From Brevibacillus fluminis (GTDB lineage: Bacteria; Bacillota; Bacilli; Brevibacillales; Brevibacillaceae): DNA of 64,000 nucleotides. Position 1 is the stretch's first letter. Each line of letters starts with the position of its first letter. The DNA lies in the NCBI RefSeq assembly GCF_003710825.1, contig NZ_RHHQ01000012.1, positions 496,001-560,000 of the forward strand, given 5' to 3'. Under the pieces are notes generated by a model, which searched no databases, was not told where the DNA came from, and was given only the letters and a program-made list of their open reading frames with translations. The position numbers and the translations under genes are program-made. Below, one piece after another: positions 43,339 through 52,289 of this stretch.

Positions 43339-43466
43339 AATTGGTCCTCCACGATAGATTTGGAAAAAAAAGGTCCTTCCTTGTACTATACGTTGCATGT
43401 GGAACGCTCGTTTCAACTTTTTTCACCAAAAATCCGCAAAAATTTGTCGAAAGGAAAGGGATTTCC

Positions 43467-43495
43467 TTGCATTCTGGCTGTGAATATAGTAACAT
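43467..43495 (+). promoter_or_regulatory. Promoter of the tRNA cluster
   Basis: TTGCAT (43467-43472), 17-base spacer, TAACAT (43490-43495). An imperfect inverted repeat (AGTAACAT...ATGTTGTTACT) spans the -10 region and start, just before the first tRNA. Confidence 0.5.
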
Positions 43496-43515
43496 AGTCG
43501 ATGTTGTTACTAGAT

Positions 43516-43592
43516 GTGCCCTTAGCTCAGCCGGATAGAGCGTTTGACTACGAATCAAAAGGTCGGGAGTTCGAATCTCTCAGGGCACGCCA
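43516..43592 (+). tRNA. tRNA-Arg (anticodon ACG)
   Basis: Acceptor GTGCCCT/AGGGCAC, anticodon loop CTACGAA in stem TTTGA/TCAAA, T loop TTCGAAT, encoded CCA. First of three tRNAs on one transcript. Confidence 0.95.
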
Positions 43593-43600
43593 TTTTTTGT

Positions 43601-43677
43601 CGGGAAGTAGCTCAGCTTGGTAGAGTACTTGGCTTGGGACCAAGGGGTCGCAGGTTCGAATCCTGTCTTCCCGACCA
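43601..43677 (+). tRNA. tRNA-Pro (anticodon TGG)
   Basis: Acceptor CGGGAAG/CTTCCCG, anticodon loop CTTGGGA in stem CTTGG/CCAAG, T loop TTCGAAT, encoded CCA. Confidence 0.95.
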
Positions 43678-43682
43678 GTTTT

Positions 43683-43764
43683 GCCGGTGTGGCGGAATGG
43701 CAGACGCGCGCGACTCAAAATCGTGAGGGAAACCGTGGGGGTTCAAGTCCCTTCACCGGCACCA
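43683..43764 (+). tRNA. tRNA-Leu (anticodon CAA)
   Basis: Acceptor GCCGGTG/CACCGGC, loop CTCAAAA, the long variable arm of class II tRNAs (AGGGAAACCGT region), T loop TTCAAGT, encoded CCA. Confidence 0.93.
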
Positions 43765-43776
43765 TACATACGTAAA

Positions 43777-43817
43777 GCAAACGGCAGCTTGCATAGGCAC
43801 TGTCGTTTGTTTTTTTT
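43777..43817 (+). terminator. Terminator of the tRNA cluster
   Basis: GCAAACGGCAG and CTGTCGTTTG form the stem (one G-U pair), followed by eight T. Confidence 0.85.
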
Positions 43818-43890
43818 ATATCTTTCATTTGGGACGATACGCTGCAAGCTGATACAATAGAATGGTGAATCTAGCGAAAGGGGTGGCAGA

Positions 43891-44415
43891 ATGAGATTGG
43901 CAGACAAAAAAGTGGTTTGCTACGTGGAAGAAGAATTCGAGGATCTGGAGCTGTGGTATCCGGTCATGCGCTTGCGAGAGGAAGGGGCGACCGTCCATTT
44001 TGTTGGTCCGCAGGCGAACAAGAAATACATCGGTAAGTATGGAGTGCCGTGCGAGTCGGACAAAGCAATGGGCGACGTGTCCGCAGAAAATTATGACGGC
44101 GTGCTCGTACCAGGCGGCTGGGCGCCGGACAAACTGCGCCGCTATCCGGAAATCTTAACGTTCATCCAGGAGATGCACAAGGCGAAAAAGCCGATCGGTC
44201 ACATTTGCCATGCAGGCTGGGTGTTAGTTTCGGCAAAAATTTTGCAAGGCGTGACGACGACCTCCACACCGGGCATCAAGGATGATATCGAAAATGCGGG
44301 TGCGACCTGGATCGATGAGGAAGTGGTCGTGGACGGACATATCGTCGGCGCACGCCGTCCGCCAGATTTGCCGGCTTACGCCAAAGCGTTTGCCGATTTG
44401 TTGGCGAAAGCATAG
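43891..44415 (+). CDS. DJ-1/PfpI-family protein (glutamine-amidotransferase-like)
   Basis: The 174-residue protein has the nucleophile elbow GHICHAGW (C106, H107) and the acidic residue in EEEFEDLEL that together form the family active site. Members are proteases (PfpI), glyoxalase III-type or deglycase-type enzymes and stress proteins. ATG follows GAAAGGGG. It stands alone between the tRNA cluster and clpE, a position consistent with a general stress role. Confidence 0.9.
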   Translation: MRLADKKVVCYVEEEFEDLELWYPVMRLREEGATVHFVGPQANKKYIGKYGVPCESDKAMGDVSAENYDGVLVPGGWAPDKLRRYPEILTFIQEMHKAKKPIGHICHAGWVLVSAKILQGVTTTSTPGIKDDIENAGATWIDEEVVVDGHIVGARRPPDLPAYAKAFADLLAKA

Positions 44416-44508
44416 CTCTACTACTATAAAAAGCGAAAACCATTCGACAGGAACGTCACGTAAGTGCGAGCCGCCGAATGGTTTTTTTATTTTTCCATCT
44501 GCTACCTC

Positions 44509-44566
44509 TTGAAAGTCAAAGAAGGTCAAAGTATAATCAAATCATCGAAGGTCAAACAAGGTCAAA
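44509..44566 (+). promoter_or_regulatory. clpE promoter with two CtsR operators
   Basis: Promoter TTGAAA (44509-44514), 17 bases, TATAAT (44532-44537). CtsR heptad pairs: AGTCAAAGAAGGTCAAA (44514-44530), between -35 and -10, and the perfect GGTCAAACAAGGTCAAA (44550-44566), just after the start point. This double arrangement gives tight heat-stress repression as in Bacillus clpE. Confidence 0.93.
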
Positions 44567-44640
44567 CAATGATGGATGACGAAGCCTTTGATCCTAATCA
44601 ATACAAATCGAACCTTGTCAAATACGAGGAGGTAAGAATT

Positions 44641-46797
44641 ATGTTATGCCAACAATGCAATGAAAACCAAGCTAACGTGCTTTTTGCAATAACCGTACAA
44701 GGCAAATCGCAGAAGATGTATCTGTGCGACACTTGCCAAGCCAAATTGATGAATAAAAACGGAGCAGGCGTGAGCGGCAAAGCGTACTCGCCGTTCTCCG
44801 GACTGGATGACTTTTTCAAAGGATTCGGCATGCCGACGATGGATATGATGAATCGGGCGGAGCGGGCCAATCCGCAGTTTGATACACCTGTGCGTGGCGG
44901 CGGCTTGCTCGATGAGCTTGGCCGAAACGTAAGCGACGCTGCGAAAGCGGGCCTGATTGACCCTGTGATCGGTCGCGATCCGGAAATCGAGCGCGTCATC
45001 GAAATTCTCAATCGCCGCAACAAAAACAATCCTGTTCTGATCGGGGAGCCTGGCGTTGGGAAGACGGCGATCGCGGAAGGATTGGCCTTGCGAATCGCGG
45101 AGGGCCAGGTTCCAGCCAAGCTGCGCAACAAAATGATCTACACGCTCGATGTGGCATCGCTTGTAGCCGGTACCGGCATTCGCGGCCAGTTTGAGGAAAA
45201 GATGAAACAGATCATTGCAGAGCTCCAAAAGCGTAAAAACGTGATCCTGTTCGTCGATGAAATCCATCTGCTCGTAGGTGCAGGCTCCGCAGAAGGCTCG
45301 ATGGATGCGGGCAACATCCTGAAGCCAGCACTGGCGCGCGGTGAGCTGCAGGTCATCGGGGCGACTACACTGAAGGAATACCGCCAAATCGAGAAAGATG
45401 CTGCGCTTGAGCGTCGCTTCCAGCCGGTTATGGTTAAGGAGCCGTCTGTCGAGGAAGCAATCGCGATCTTGCAAGGCTTGCGATCCAAATACGAAGCATT
45501 CCATCAAGTGACCTACTCGGATGATGTGATCCGCGCTTGCGTTGAGCTCTCTCACCGTTATATCCAAGACCGTTTCCTGCCGGATAAAGCGATTGACCTG
45601 CTCGATGAAGCGGGATCCAAGGTGAATTTGCGTTCCTCTACACAAGACGTGGAAGACTTGCGGGAGCGTCTTGAGCAGGTGAGCCAGGAAAAACGCAATG
45701 CAACGGTCCGCGAGCAGTACGAAGAGGCAGCCAAACTGCGTGACGAAGAAGAACGCATTTTGCAGCAGCTTGATCAGGCGGAAGGCAAAGAACAGCGCAC
45801 CGCTGTCACACTCGAGGACATTCAAGGCGTGATTGAAACGAAAACCGGCATTCCGGTGAAAAAGCTGCAAAGTGATGAACAGGCCAAAATGAAAAACCTG
45901 GCTGAGCAGCTGGAGAGCAAAGTAATTGGTCAAACCGATGCGGTGAAACAGGTCGCAAAAGCGATCCGCCGCAGCCGTGCGGGTCTGAAGCCGAAAAACC
46001 GTCCGATCGCCACCTTCCTGTTCGTCGGCCAAACCGGGGTCGGGAAGACCGAGCTGACCAAAGCGCTGGCTGAAGAGTTGTTCGGCACGAAAGACTCGAT
46101 GATTCGTCTGGACATGAGCGAGTATATGGAGAAGCATACCGTGTCCAAACTGATCGGTTCGCCACCGGGCTATGTCGGCCATGAAGAGGCCGGACAGCTG
46201 ACCGAACGCGTCCGCCGTAACCCGTACAGCATTATTTTGCTCGATGAGATCGAAAAAGCCCATCCGGATGTGCAAAACATCTTCCTGCAAATTTTGGAGG
46301 ACGGCCGTCTGACCGATAGTCATGGGCGAACTGTTACCTTCAAGGATACAGTCATCATCGCGACAAGCAATGCGGGACAAACCGAAAAACGCCGCATTAC
46401 CGTCGGGTTCGGCGCAGAAACAGCGGAAACGCAGGCGACAACAGTGATGGAGTCGCTTGCAGGCTACTTCCGACCAGAGTTTTTGAACCGCTTTGATGCG
46501 ATCATTCCGTTCAATCCGCTGACGCGCGATGACCTTGTACGCATCGTCGATCTAATGCTGAAAGATACGGTGGCGACTCTGGAAGCGCAAGGGCTCGAGG
46601 TGACCGTAAGCGAGCAGGCAAAAGCGAAGATTGCGGAGCTCGGATACAATCCTTCCTTTGGAGCACGCCCGCTGCGCAGAGCGATCCAGCAGCATGTGGA
46701 GGACGGCGTTGCCGATCTCTTGATCGAAGAAGAAAATGTGCAAGCGATTGTGATCGATGCCGATCAGGATGGAATCCGCATCGTCAAAAAAGCGTAA
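44641..46797 (+). CDS. clpE: ATP-dependent Clp protease ATP-binding subunit ClpE
   Basis: The 718-residue Hsp100 protein starts at ATG 44641 behind GAGGAGG; the frame is open upstream through the operators but those bases cannot be coding. The N-terminal zinc finger C3-x2-C6...C29-x2-C32 is diagnostic for ClpE. AAA-1 (GEPGVGKTAIAEG), a UVR/coiled middle segment (REQYEEAAKLRDEEERI) and AAA-2 (GQTGVGKTELTK) follow, then the C-terminal D2 domain. It unfolds aggregated proteins for ClpP under heat stress and helps degrade CtsR. Two CtsR boxes control it. Confidence 0.97.
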   Translation: MLCQQCNENQANVLFAITVQGKSQKMYLCDTCQAKLMNKNGAGVSGKAYSPFSGLDDFFKGFGMPTMDMMNRAERANPQFDTPVRGGGLLDELGRNVSDAAKAGLIDPVIGRDPEIERVIEILNRRNKNNPVLIGEPGVGKTAIAEGLALRIAEGQVPAKLRNKMIYTLDVASLVAGTGIRGQFEEKMKQIIAELQKRKNVILFVDEIHLLVGAGSAEGSMDAGNILKPALARGELQVIGATTLKEYRQIEKDAALERRFQPVMVKEPSVEEAIAILQGLRSKYEAFHQVTYSDDVIRACVELSHRYIQDRFLPDKAIDLLDEAGSKVNLRSSTQDVEDLRERLEQVSQEKRNATVREQYEEAAKLRDEEERILQQLDQAEGKEQRTAVTLEDIQGVIETKTGIPVKKLQSDEQAKMKNLAEQLESKVIGQTDAVKQVAKAIRRSRAGLKPKNRPIATFLFVGQTGVGKTELTKALAEELFGTKDSMIRLDMSEYMEKHTVSKLIGSPPGYVGHEEAGQLTERVRRNPYSIILLDEIEKAHPDVQNIFLQILEDGRLTDSHGRTVTFKDTVIIATSNAGQTEKRRITVGFGAETAETQATTVMESLAGYFRPEFLNRFDAIIPFNPLTRDDLVRIVDLMLKDTVATLEAQGLEVTVSEQAKAKIAELGYNPSFGARPLRRAIQQHVEDGVADLLIEEENVQAIVIDADQDGIRIVKKA

Positions 46798-46814
46798 AGC
46801 GCTTGAGCATAAGT

Positions 46815-46848
46815 AGACTGTTGGGTAAGCCCGGCGGTCTATTTTTTT
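46815..46848 (+). terminator. Rho-independent terminator after clpE
   Basis: AGACTGTTGGG and CCCGGCGGTCT form a stem with GU pairs, followed by a T8 run. Confidence 0.75.
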
Positions 46849-46955
46849 TGTTAAAGGCTGGAACGGATTACCTGTATGTGGGAGCGGCGAGTGTGCACAA
46901 TAAAAGCGTCATGCATGCGATCTGAATAAAGATGAAATGATTATTTTATTATAGT

Positions 46956-47006
46956 AATTATTTATTTAAAATAATTCTTGATAAGAAGAGTTATTCGTGG
47001 TAAGAT
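46956..47006 (+). promoter_or_regulatory. dps promoter with AT-rich inverted repeat
   Basis: -35 TTGATA (46978-46983), 17 bases, -10 TAAGAT (47001-47006). The inverted repeat AATTATTT/AAATAATT (46956-46976) touches the -35 element. Dps genes in Firmicutes are often PerR-controlled; the repeat resembles but does not match the 7-1-7 PerR box. Confidence 0.5.
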
Positions 47007-47055
47007 AAGTACATGAACAAGAAGCGCTTCACAAATTGGAAAGGGGAACTGACGG

Positions 47056-47511
47056 ATGCAAAAAACAATTGAAACGTTGAACAAACAGCTTGCCAACTGG
47101 AACATTCTTTATGTAAAACTGCACAACTACCACTGGTTCGTGAACGGTCCGCAATTCTTCACGCTGCATGAGTTGTTCGAATCCCTGTACAATGAAGCGG
47201 GGACAAATATCGATGAATTGGCAGAGCGCATTTTGATGATCGGCGGCGCTCCGGCTGCTACTATGAAACAGTATTTGCAGCTCGCATCCGTGCAGGAAGC
47301 GGCAGGCCAAGAAAGCACCGATGACATGGTAAAAGCCATTATCAATGATTTCCGCCAGGTAGCTTCCGAGTCCAAGGCGGGTATGGTGACAGCAGCCCAA
47401 GAGGGTGACGAAATTTCTGCGGACATGCTGAAAGATATTCAAGCAAAACTGGAAAAACACGTATGGATGTTGAACGCTTTTGCAGCGAAAGAACGCGTAG
47501 CGGTTCGCTAA
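47056..47511 (+). CDS. dps: Dps-family ferritin-like protein
   Basis: The 151-residue four-helix protein carries the Dps ferroxidase motif KLHNYHWFVNGPQFFTLHELFESLYNE, whose His and acidic residues form the inter-subunit iron site. Dps dodecamers store iron and shield DNA from hydrogen peroxide. The start follows GGAAAGGGG. It has its own promoter with an inverted repeat, and a strong terminator. Confidence 0.94.
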   Translation: MQKTIETLNKQLANWNILYVKLHNYHWFVNGPQFFTLHELFESLYNEAGTNIDELAERILMIGGAPAATMKQYLQLASVQEAAGQESTDDMVKAIINDFRQVASESKAGMVTAAQEGDEISADMLKDIQAKLEKHVWMLNAFAAKERVAVR

Positions 47512-47527
47512 TTCATCCCTTACAGAA

Positions 47528-47561
47528 ACTGGGTCTGCAACCGTGCGGACCCAGTTTTTTT
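47528..47561 (+). terminator. Rho-independent terminator after dps
   Basis: ACTGGGTCTGC and GCGGACCCAGT form the stem, followed by seven T. Confidence 0.88.
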
Positions 47562-47679
47562 CTGCGGAAGGCGAAGTTTTTCCGATACCGATAAAAACCA
47601 AACCAAATAACATTGAATAAACATAAGAAGATATGGTACATTCGGCATGGTAGAGAAGAGAGAGATGGAGTGAGAGCAA

Positions 47680-49320
47680 ATGAACGCCAACCAGGTGATG
47701 GAGAAAGCGCAGATCGCGATCTCCGATATGGCAGACCGACTTGAACGCATCGCAGCTCAGATGCGGGCAGCGGGCGACGAGACGATGGCTGCCAAAATCG
47801 CACAGCTGCTGGATAAGGCGCGCACGGGCGAAATGAGCATTGCCTTCTGCGGCCATTTTTCCGCAGGGAAGTCGACGATGATCAACACCCTTTTGGGTAA
47901 GGATATTTTACCGTCCAATCCGATACCGACCAGCGCCAATGTGGTCAAAATCCGCGGCGGTGAGCCAGCGGCACGTGTTTACACACGCAATTCGGGCGTG
48001 CTGACCTTTGATCCGGACACGGAAATGTCGAAGCTGAAGCAGTACGCGATCGATGGCGATACGGTTGATTGGGTGGAGATTTCCTACCCTGGCACGTTCC
48101 TCGGCGAGCAAGCGGGGCTGCTCGATACGCCCGGCATCGATTCGACCGATGCAGCGCACAAAATCGCAACCGAATCGGCGCTTCATCTAGCGGATGCGGT
48201 CGTTTACATGATGGACTACAACCACGTGCAGGCAGAAGAAAACTTTGCGTTCACAAAGATGCTCAAAGACTGGGGGAAACCGGTCTATTTGGTCATTAAC
48301 ATGATCGACAAGCATCTTGATTTCGAGCTGGATTTTGACAGCTATAAAGAGAGCGTCGTGGATGCGTTCGCTACGTGGAACATCCAGCCGGACGGCATTT
48401 TCTATACATCGTTGGCTGAGCCAGACCATCCGGAAAATCAATATGAAGCGTTCTATGCGAAGCTGCAAGAGTTGATCGGCGACCGTGAACAGCTGATCGA
48501 ACAAAGCATTTTGATGTCTGCCTACCAGCTAATTGAAGACCATCAGCGTTTCCTAAGCGCCCAGCATGCAGACAAGCGCCGGGCACTGGAAGAGAAGACG
48601 CAGGTCGAACTGGACGATGTAGACGCTAGCGACGCCCAGTCGGTTGCTTCCGCACTTCAAGAGGTGACTGCGCGGATCGCCAAAGAAACGGAACAGGTAA
48701 GCAAAGCCTACAAAAAAATGGAAAGCGATTTGACCGTTCTGCTGGACAATGCCCGCCTCACGTATTACAGCACGAATGAGGCAGCAGAGCGTTACTTGGA
48801 GAGCCGCCGCCCCAATTTCAAGGTGGGTCTTCTGTTTGCCGGCAAAAAGACCGAAGAGGAAAAAGCAGCACGCGAGCAGGCGCTGCTTGCAGACCTGCAA
48901 GAGAAGGTTTCGGCGAATCTCGACTTCCATTTCAAGGAGCTTTTGACCAGACTGCCGCAAGAGTATGGCATTCGCGACGACGCTTACCATCAGGAGGTAC
49001 ATGGGCTGAAAATCGCCATTACGCCTGAACTGTTGGCATCGCAAGTGAAACAGGGTGCCGCTTCGCGCGAGTATCTGTTGAATTACTGCCAAGACATTTC
49101 CAATTCAATTAAAGCAGCGTATCGCCGTGCGGGCCTTGCGCTGATCGAACGCGTCATCAAACAGCTGGAAGATCGTTTGGCGGACGAATCGGCTGCATGG
49201 CGCGAAAGCGAGCTAAAGCTAGCGGCCGTAGCAGACGCCCACAAAGAGCTCGCGGCATTACAGGCAACCGAGGAGCAAGCAGCAGACCGCCTGCGTGCCA
49301 TCCTCGTAAAGGGAGAGTAA
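47680..49320 (+). CDS. Dynamin-family GTPase, counterpart of DynA N-terminal half (D1)
   Basis: The 546-residue protein starts behind GGAGTGAG. The G1 motif is GHFSAGKSTMIN (about 54-65), G3 is DTPGID, G4 NMIDKH. Long helical segments follow (stalk), with heptad-like stretches about 290-380 and 480-540. It corresponds to the first half of Bacillus subtilis DynA, a membrane-tethering and fusing dynamin whose two GTPase halves are joined in one chain. Here the second half is encoded by the next gene, only three bases on and in the same frame. The pair probably forms a hetero-oligomer at the cytoplasmic membrane. Confidence 0.9.
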   Translation: MNANQVMEKAQIAISDMADRLERIAAQMRAAGDETMAAKIAQLLDKARTGEMSIAFCGHFSAGKSTMINTLLGKDILPSNPIPTSANVVKIRGGEPAARVYTRNSGVLTFDPDTEMSKLKQYAIDGDTVDWVEISYPGTFLGEQAGLLDTPGIDSTDAAHKIATESALHLADAVVYMMDYNHVQAEENFAFTKMLKDWGKPVYLVINMIDKHLDFELDFDSYKESVVDAFATWNIQPDGIFYTSLAEPDHPENQYEAFYAKLQELIGDREQLIEQSILMSAYQLIEDHQRFLSAQHADKRRALEEKTQVELDDVDASDAQSVASALQEVTARIAKETEQVSKAYKKMESDLTVLLDNARLTYYSTNEAAERYLESRRPNFKVGLLFAGKKTEEEKAAREQALLADLQEKVSANLDFHFKELLTRLPQEYGIRDDAYHQEVHGLKIAITPELLASQVKQGAASREYLLNYCQDISNSIKAAYRRAGLALIERVIKQLEDRLADESAAWRESELKLAAVADAHKELAALQATEEQAADRLRAILVKGE

Positions 49321-49323
49321 AAG

Positions 49324-51303
49324 ATGAATCAGTTGAAGCAAAAATTGATCGATGCTGCGGTGCAGCTGCGCAGCACAAGCGATGAAATCCGCATCGTACC
49401 GGGCATGCAGGCGCAAGCCAAGGCGATGAATGATCGTGCAGGAAGACTGGAAGATAATCGATTTACCGTAGCATTGTTCGGCGCCTTTTCCGCTGGGAAA
49501 TCGTCGTTTGCCAATGCGTTGATGGGAGACATGATCCTTCCTGTCTCGCCGAACCCGACCACAGCGGCTATCAACAAAATCATGCCGCCTACCGAGCAAT
49601 ATCCACATGGAACCGTGCGGGTTGTCGTCAAAACGCGCGAAGCGATCGAAACGGATGTATTGCGCTCGCTGGCTGTGTTCGACATCCATGCGAAAGATTT
49701 GGAGAGCGGACTGGCGGAAGTCGCGCGCATCGATGTGGCGCAGGTTGCACCAAATGCGAAGCCGCACTACACCTTTCTGAAAGCGGTAGTCAAAGGGCAT
49801 CCTGAAATGTCAGCGCATATCGGCGGTGAGCTGATCGTCGACATGCAAGCCTTCAAAGGCTTTGTCGCCAAAGAAGAAAAAGCCTGTTATACGGATTATA
49901 TCGAGCTTTTCTACAGCTGCGCACTGACGGACCAGGGCATCGTCTTGGTTGATACGCCGGGCGCGGACTCGATCAATGCCCGCCATACCGGTGTCGCATT
50001 CGATTATATGAAAAACGCGGACGTCGTTTTGTTCGTGACATATTACAATCACGCGTTTGCCCAAGCGGACCGCGAATTCCTGCTGCAGATGGGCCGCGTG
50101 AAGGATACGTTTGAAATGGACAAAATGTTCTTCCTGGTGAATGCAGCTGACTTGGCCGCATCTCAAGAAGAGCTGGACGGCGTCGTGACGCACGTCGAGA
50201 AAAATCTGCTTTCTTGTGGAATTCGCAATCCACGGATTTATCCAATCTCCAGCCAAACTGCGTTGCTCGCACGTTTGCATGAAAAAGGCAAGCTCGCCGG
50301 TTCTTCGGAGAAAGTGTACCGTTCCCGCTTAGCGCTAGCAGAAACCGATGAGTTGCCGGCGCCAGAGGTGGGTCTCAACCATTCCGGTTTAACCCACTTT
50401 GAGCAAGACTTCCTGCGGTTCACGTTGGAAGAATTGACGCAGATTGCGGTAGACGCAGCCTACCATGATATCAGACGTGCACATTCGCTTTTGGGCGAAT
50501 TCATCTCGATGGCGCAGGCGGACGGCGATTTGCGCGCCCAGCGCAGAGAGCAGGCTGTCGTCGCGCGCGAAGGCGCAAAAAACGCGGTTACCGGGCTCTC
50601 CACGGCAAATGAGGAGCGCGATATGGACAAGGAACAGAGCGAGCTGATCTACTACGTGAAGCAGCGCCTGTTTTTCCGCTTTACCGAGCTGTTCAACTAC
50701 GCGTTCAATCCGTCCGTGCTCAAAGATGACGGGCGCAACATGAAGCAAGCGGTGCAAGGTTCTTTGACCGAGCTTTTGCGCATGATCGGCTATGATTTGG
50801 GACAAGAGCTGCGTGCGACGTCCTTGCGCGTGGAAAAATTCCTCAACAAGCTTGGAGCTCGGCTCGTGGAGCAATGGGGCAAGGAAATCGCTAGCATGAC
50901 GGGTGGACTGGCGCTCGCGGCCTATGTGAATCATTCGGTAGAAACGCCTGCGGTTCCGGAGGAGCTGCCGCTTGAAGCGAGCATGGCGCAGCTCAACAAA
51001 GCGCTTGGATTGTTCAAGAGCACGAAAGACTTTTTCGAACAGGATGGCAAAACCAAATTGCGCGATGAGCTGGAAAAATTGCTGCAGGATCCGGTGGCAG
51101 GCTTTTTGGCGCAAGGAAAAGATCTATTGGTCACTCAATTCGACCATGCGTTCGCCGAGATGGTGACGACTGAGCGAAACCGTGTGCTGGAGCAGATCGA
51201 CGAGTATTTCACCGGGGTATTCGCAGCGCTCGACATGACACTTGACCTCGATGATTTGCGCGCGCGCTATGAACGTATCGGCACCGTGCTGCAATCGCGC
51301 TAA
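49324..51303 (+). CDS. Dynamin-family GTPase, counterpart of DynA C-terminal half (D2)
   Basis: The 659-residue protein has G1 GAFSAGKSSFANAL (about 51-64), G3 DTPGAD, G4-like VNAADLA, followed by a long helical stalk with a hydrophobic segment near 540 (MTGGLALAAYVNH), a possible membrane paddle. A GGGAGAG site overlaps the end of the upstream gene, six to eight bases before ATG, so it has its own initiation. The two genes are in frame with only TAA AAG between them; one substitution would fuse them into a 1207-residue DynA. Co-expression and partnership are near certain. Confidence 0.9.
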   Translation: MNQLKQKLIDAAVQLRSTSDEIRIVPGMQAQAKAMNDRAGRLEDNRFTVALFGAFSAGKSSFANALMGDMILPVSPNPTTAAINKIMPPTEQYPHGTVRVVVKTREAIETDVLRSLAVFDIHAKDLESGLAEVARIDVAQVAPNAKPHYTFLKAVVKGHPEMSAHIGGELIVDMQAFKGFVAKEEKACYTDYIELFYSCALTDQGIVLVDTPGADSINARHTGVAFDYMKNADVVLFVTYYNHAFAQADREFLLQMGRVKDTFEMDKMFFLVNAADLAASQEELDGVVTHVEKNLLSCGIRNPRIYPISSQTALLARLHEKGKLAGSSEKVYRSRLALAETDELPAPEVGLNHSGLTHFEQDFLRFTLEELTQIAVDAAYHDIRRAHSLLGEFISMAQADGDLRAQRREQAVVAREGAKNAVTGLSTANEERDMDKEQSELIYYVKQRLFFRFTELFNYAFNPSVLKDDGRNMKQAVQGSLTELLRMIGYDLGQELRATSLRVEKFLNKLGARLVEQWGKEIASMTGGLALAAYVNHSVETPAVPEELPLEASMAQLNKALGLFKSTKDFFEQDGKTKLRDELEKLLQDPVAGFLAQGKDLLVTQFDHAFAEMVTTERNRVLEQIDEYFTGVFAALDMTLDLDDLRARYERIGTVLQSR

Positions 51304-51310
51304 ACATAGG

Positions 51311-51347
51311 AAAGACCGACAGGAAATGGTCCTGTCGGTCTTTTTCT
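51311..51347. terminator. Bidirectional terminator between dynamin and lipoprotein genes
   Basis: AAAGACCGACAGGA and TCCTGTCGGTCTTT form a perfect 14-base stem around AATGG, followed by TTC. Serves both convergent genes. Confidence 0.88.
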
Positions 51348-51364
51348 TAGTTGCGTGTTCATCT

Positions 51365-51856
51365 TTATTGAACTTGAATTTGTCCATCCTTGCCCAAGAG
51401 GACGTTGAACTCCTTCACCACGGTAGGGGCTATCTGCGTATTAGCCAGGTCATAGCGCAGCACCTGGAAAGTGCCATCTGCCGTCAGCTTGCCTTTGAAC
51501 TCGAGGCCAAGCAGATCGGATTTGTAAAAGCTGAAATCAGCCAGTTCGGTCTTTTTCAATTCAGCGGCAACCAGCTTGCCGTCACCGGAAAACATGGCGG
51601 CACGCAAAGCAGCTGAGGATTCGTATTTTTGCTGGAGGAAGCTTTGCAGCTGTTTGGCGAGTTCGGAATCGGCGATCTCCTTGCCTTTTTCCACAACCTG
51701 CTTGCCCGTTTCCACCGCTTGTTTGCCCACTTCAACCGCCTGCTTGCCCGTATCGATCGCTTGCTGGACAGAGGTTGTCGCTTCCTGCACGCCCTGCGAC
51801 ACGTCGGAGCAGGCTGCCAATAGAAGCGTGGGGATGAGAACCAATGCATAACGCAT
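51365..51856 (-). CDS. Lipoprotein of unknown function (163 aa)
   Basis: ATG 51856 follows AAAGGAGTGG. The lipobox is LLLAACSD, lipidated Cys about 14. After it comes a helical repeat region made of seven-residue units (TGKQAVEVGKQAVETGKQVV), then a compact C-terminal domain (FSFYKSDLLGLEFKGKLTADG). It should be tethered to the outer face of the membrane. No family recognised. It is convergent with the dynamin operon and divergent from the cold-shock gene. Confidence 0.8.
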   Translation of the reverse strand: MRYALVLIPTLLLAACSDVSQGVQEATTSVQQAIDTGKQAVEVGKQAVETGKQVVEKGKEIADSELAKQLQSFLQQKYESSAALRAAMFSGDGKLVAAELKKTELADFSFYKSDLLGLEFKGKLTADGTFQVLRYDLANTQIAPTVVKEFNVLLGKDGQIQVQ

Positions 51857-52017
51857 GAGGGTGTCCACTCCTTTGACTTGTAAAGCTCTACCCATTATTG
51901 TAGCGCAAAAACACGGACGGGGGAGAATATTTTTCTGCTGTAGGCTCAACTTTCGCATTCGCCGCATAGATTGGAGCAGAAGCAAAACGCTTTACAAAGC
52001 AAGGGAGGCACAAGATT

Positions 52018-52218
52018 ATGCAAGGCAAAGTGAAATGGTTCAACAAAGACAAAGGGTATGGTTTTATCGAGCGTGAGGGAGGCACAGACATTTTCGTTCA
52101 TTACACTGCGATTGTTGGCAACGGGTTCCGCAACCTCGAAGAGGGAGAGAACGTCACCTTTGACGTCGTCAACGGGCAACGCGGTTTACAAGCCGCCAAT
52201 GTTGTAAAAAATTCGTAG
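52018..52218 (+). CDS. Cold-shock protein (CspA family)
   Basis: The 66-residue protein is a complete single OB-fold with RNP1 KGYGFIE and RNP2 DIFVHY, and starts MQGKVKWFNKDKGYG. It binds single-stranded nucleic acid and melts mRNA structure. The start follows GGGAGG. It is a stand-alone gene with a 160-base leader region shared with the divergent lipoprotein. Confidence 0.95.
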   Translation: MQGKVKWFNKDKGYGFIEREGGTDIFVHYTAIVGNGFRNLEEGENVTFDVVNGQRGLQAANVVKNS

Positions 52219-52289
52219 TTTCCAAATAAAAGGAACATTTGCTATCATGAAAGGGATGAGCTAGGATTCGGAAAGGAGTGCCATTGTAA

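Noticed and set aside
44464..44640. N-terminal extension of ClpE upstream of ATG 44641
   Set aside because: The extension contains the promoter and both CtsR operators, and the zinc-finger start at 44641 matches ClpE with a strong ribosome site.
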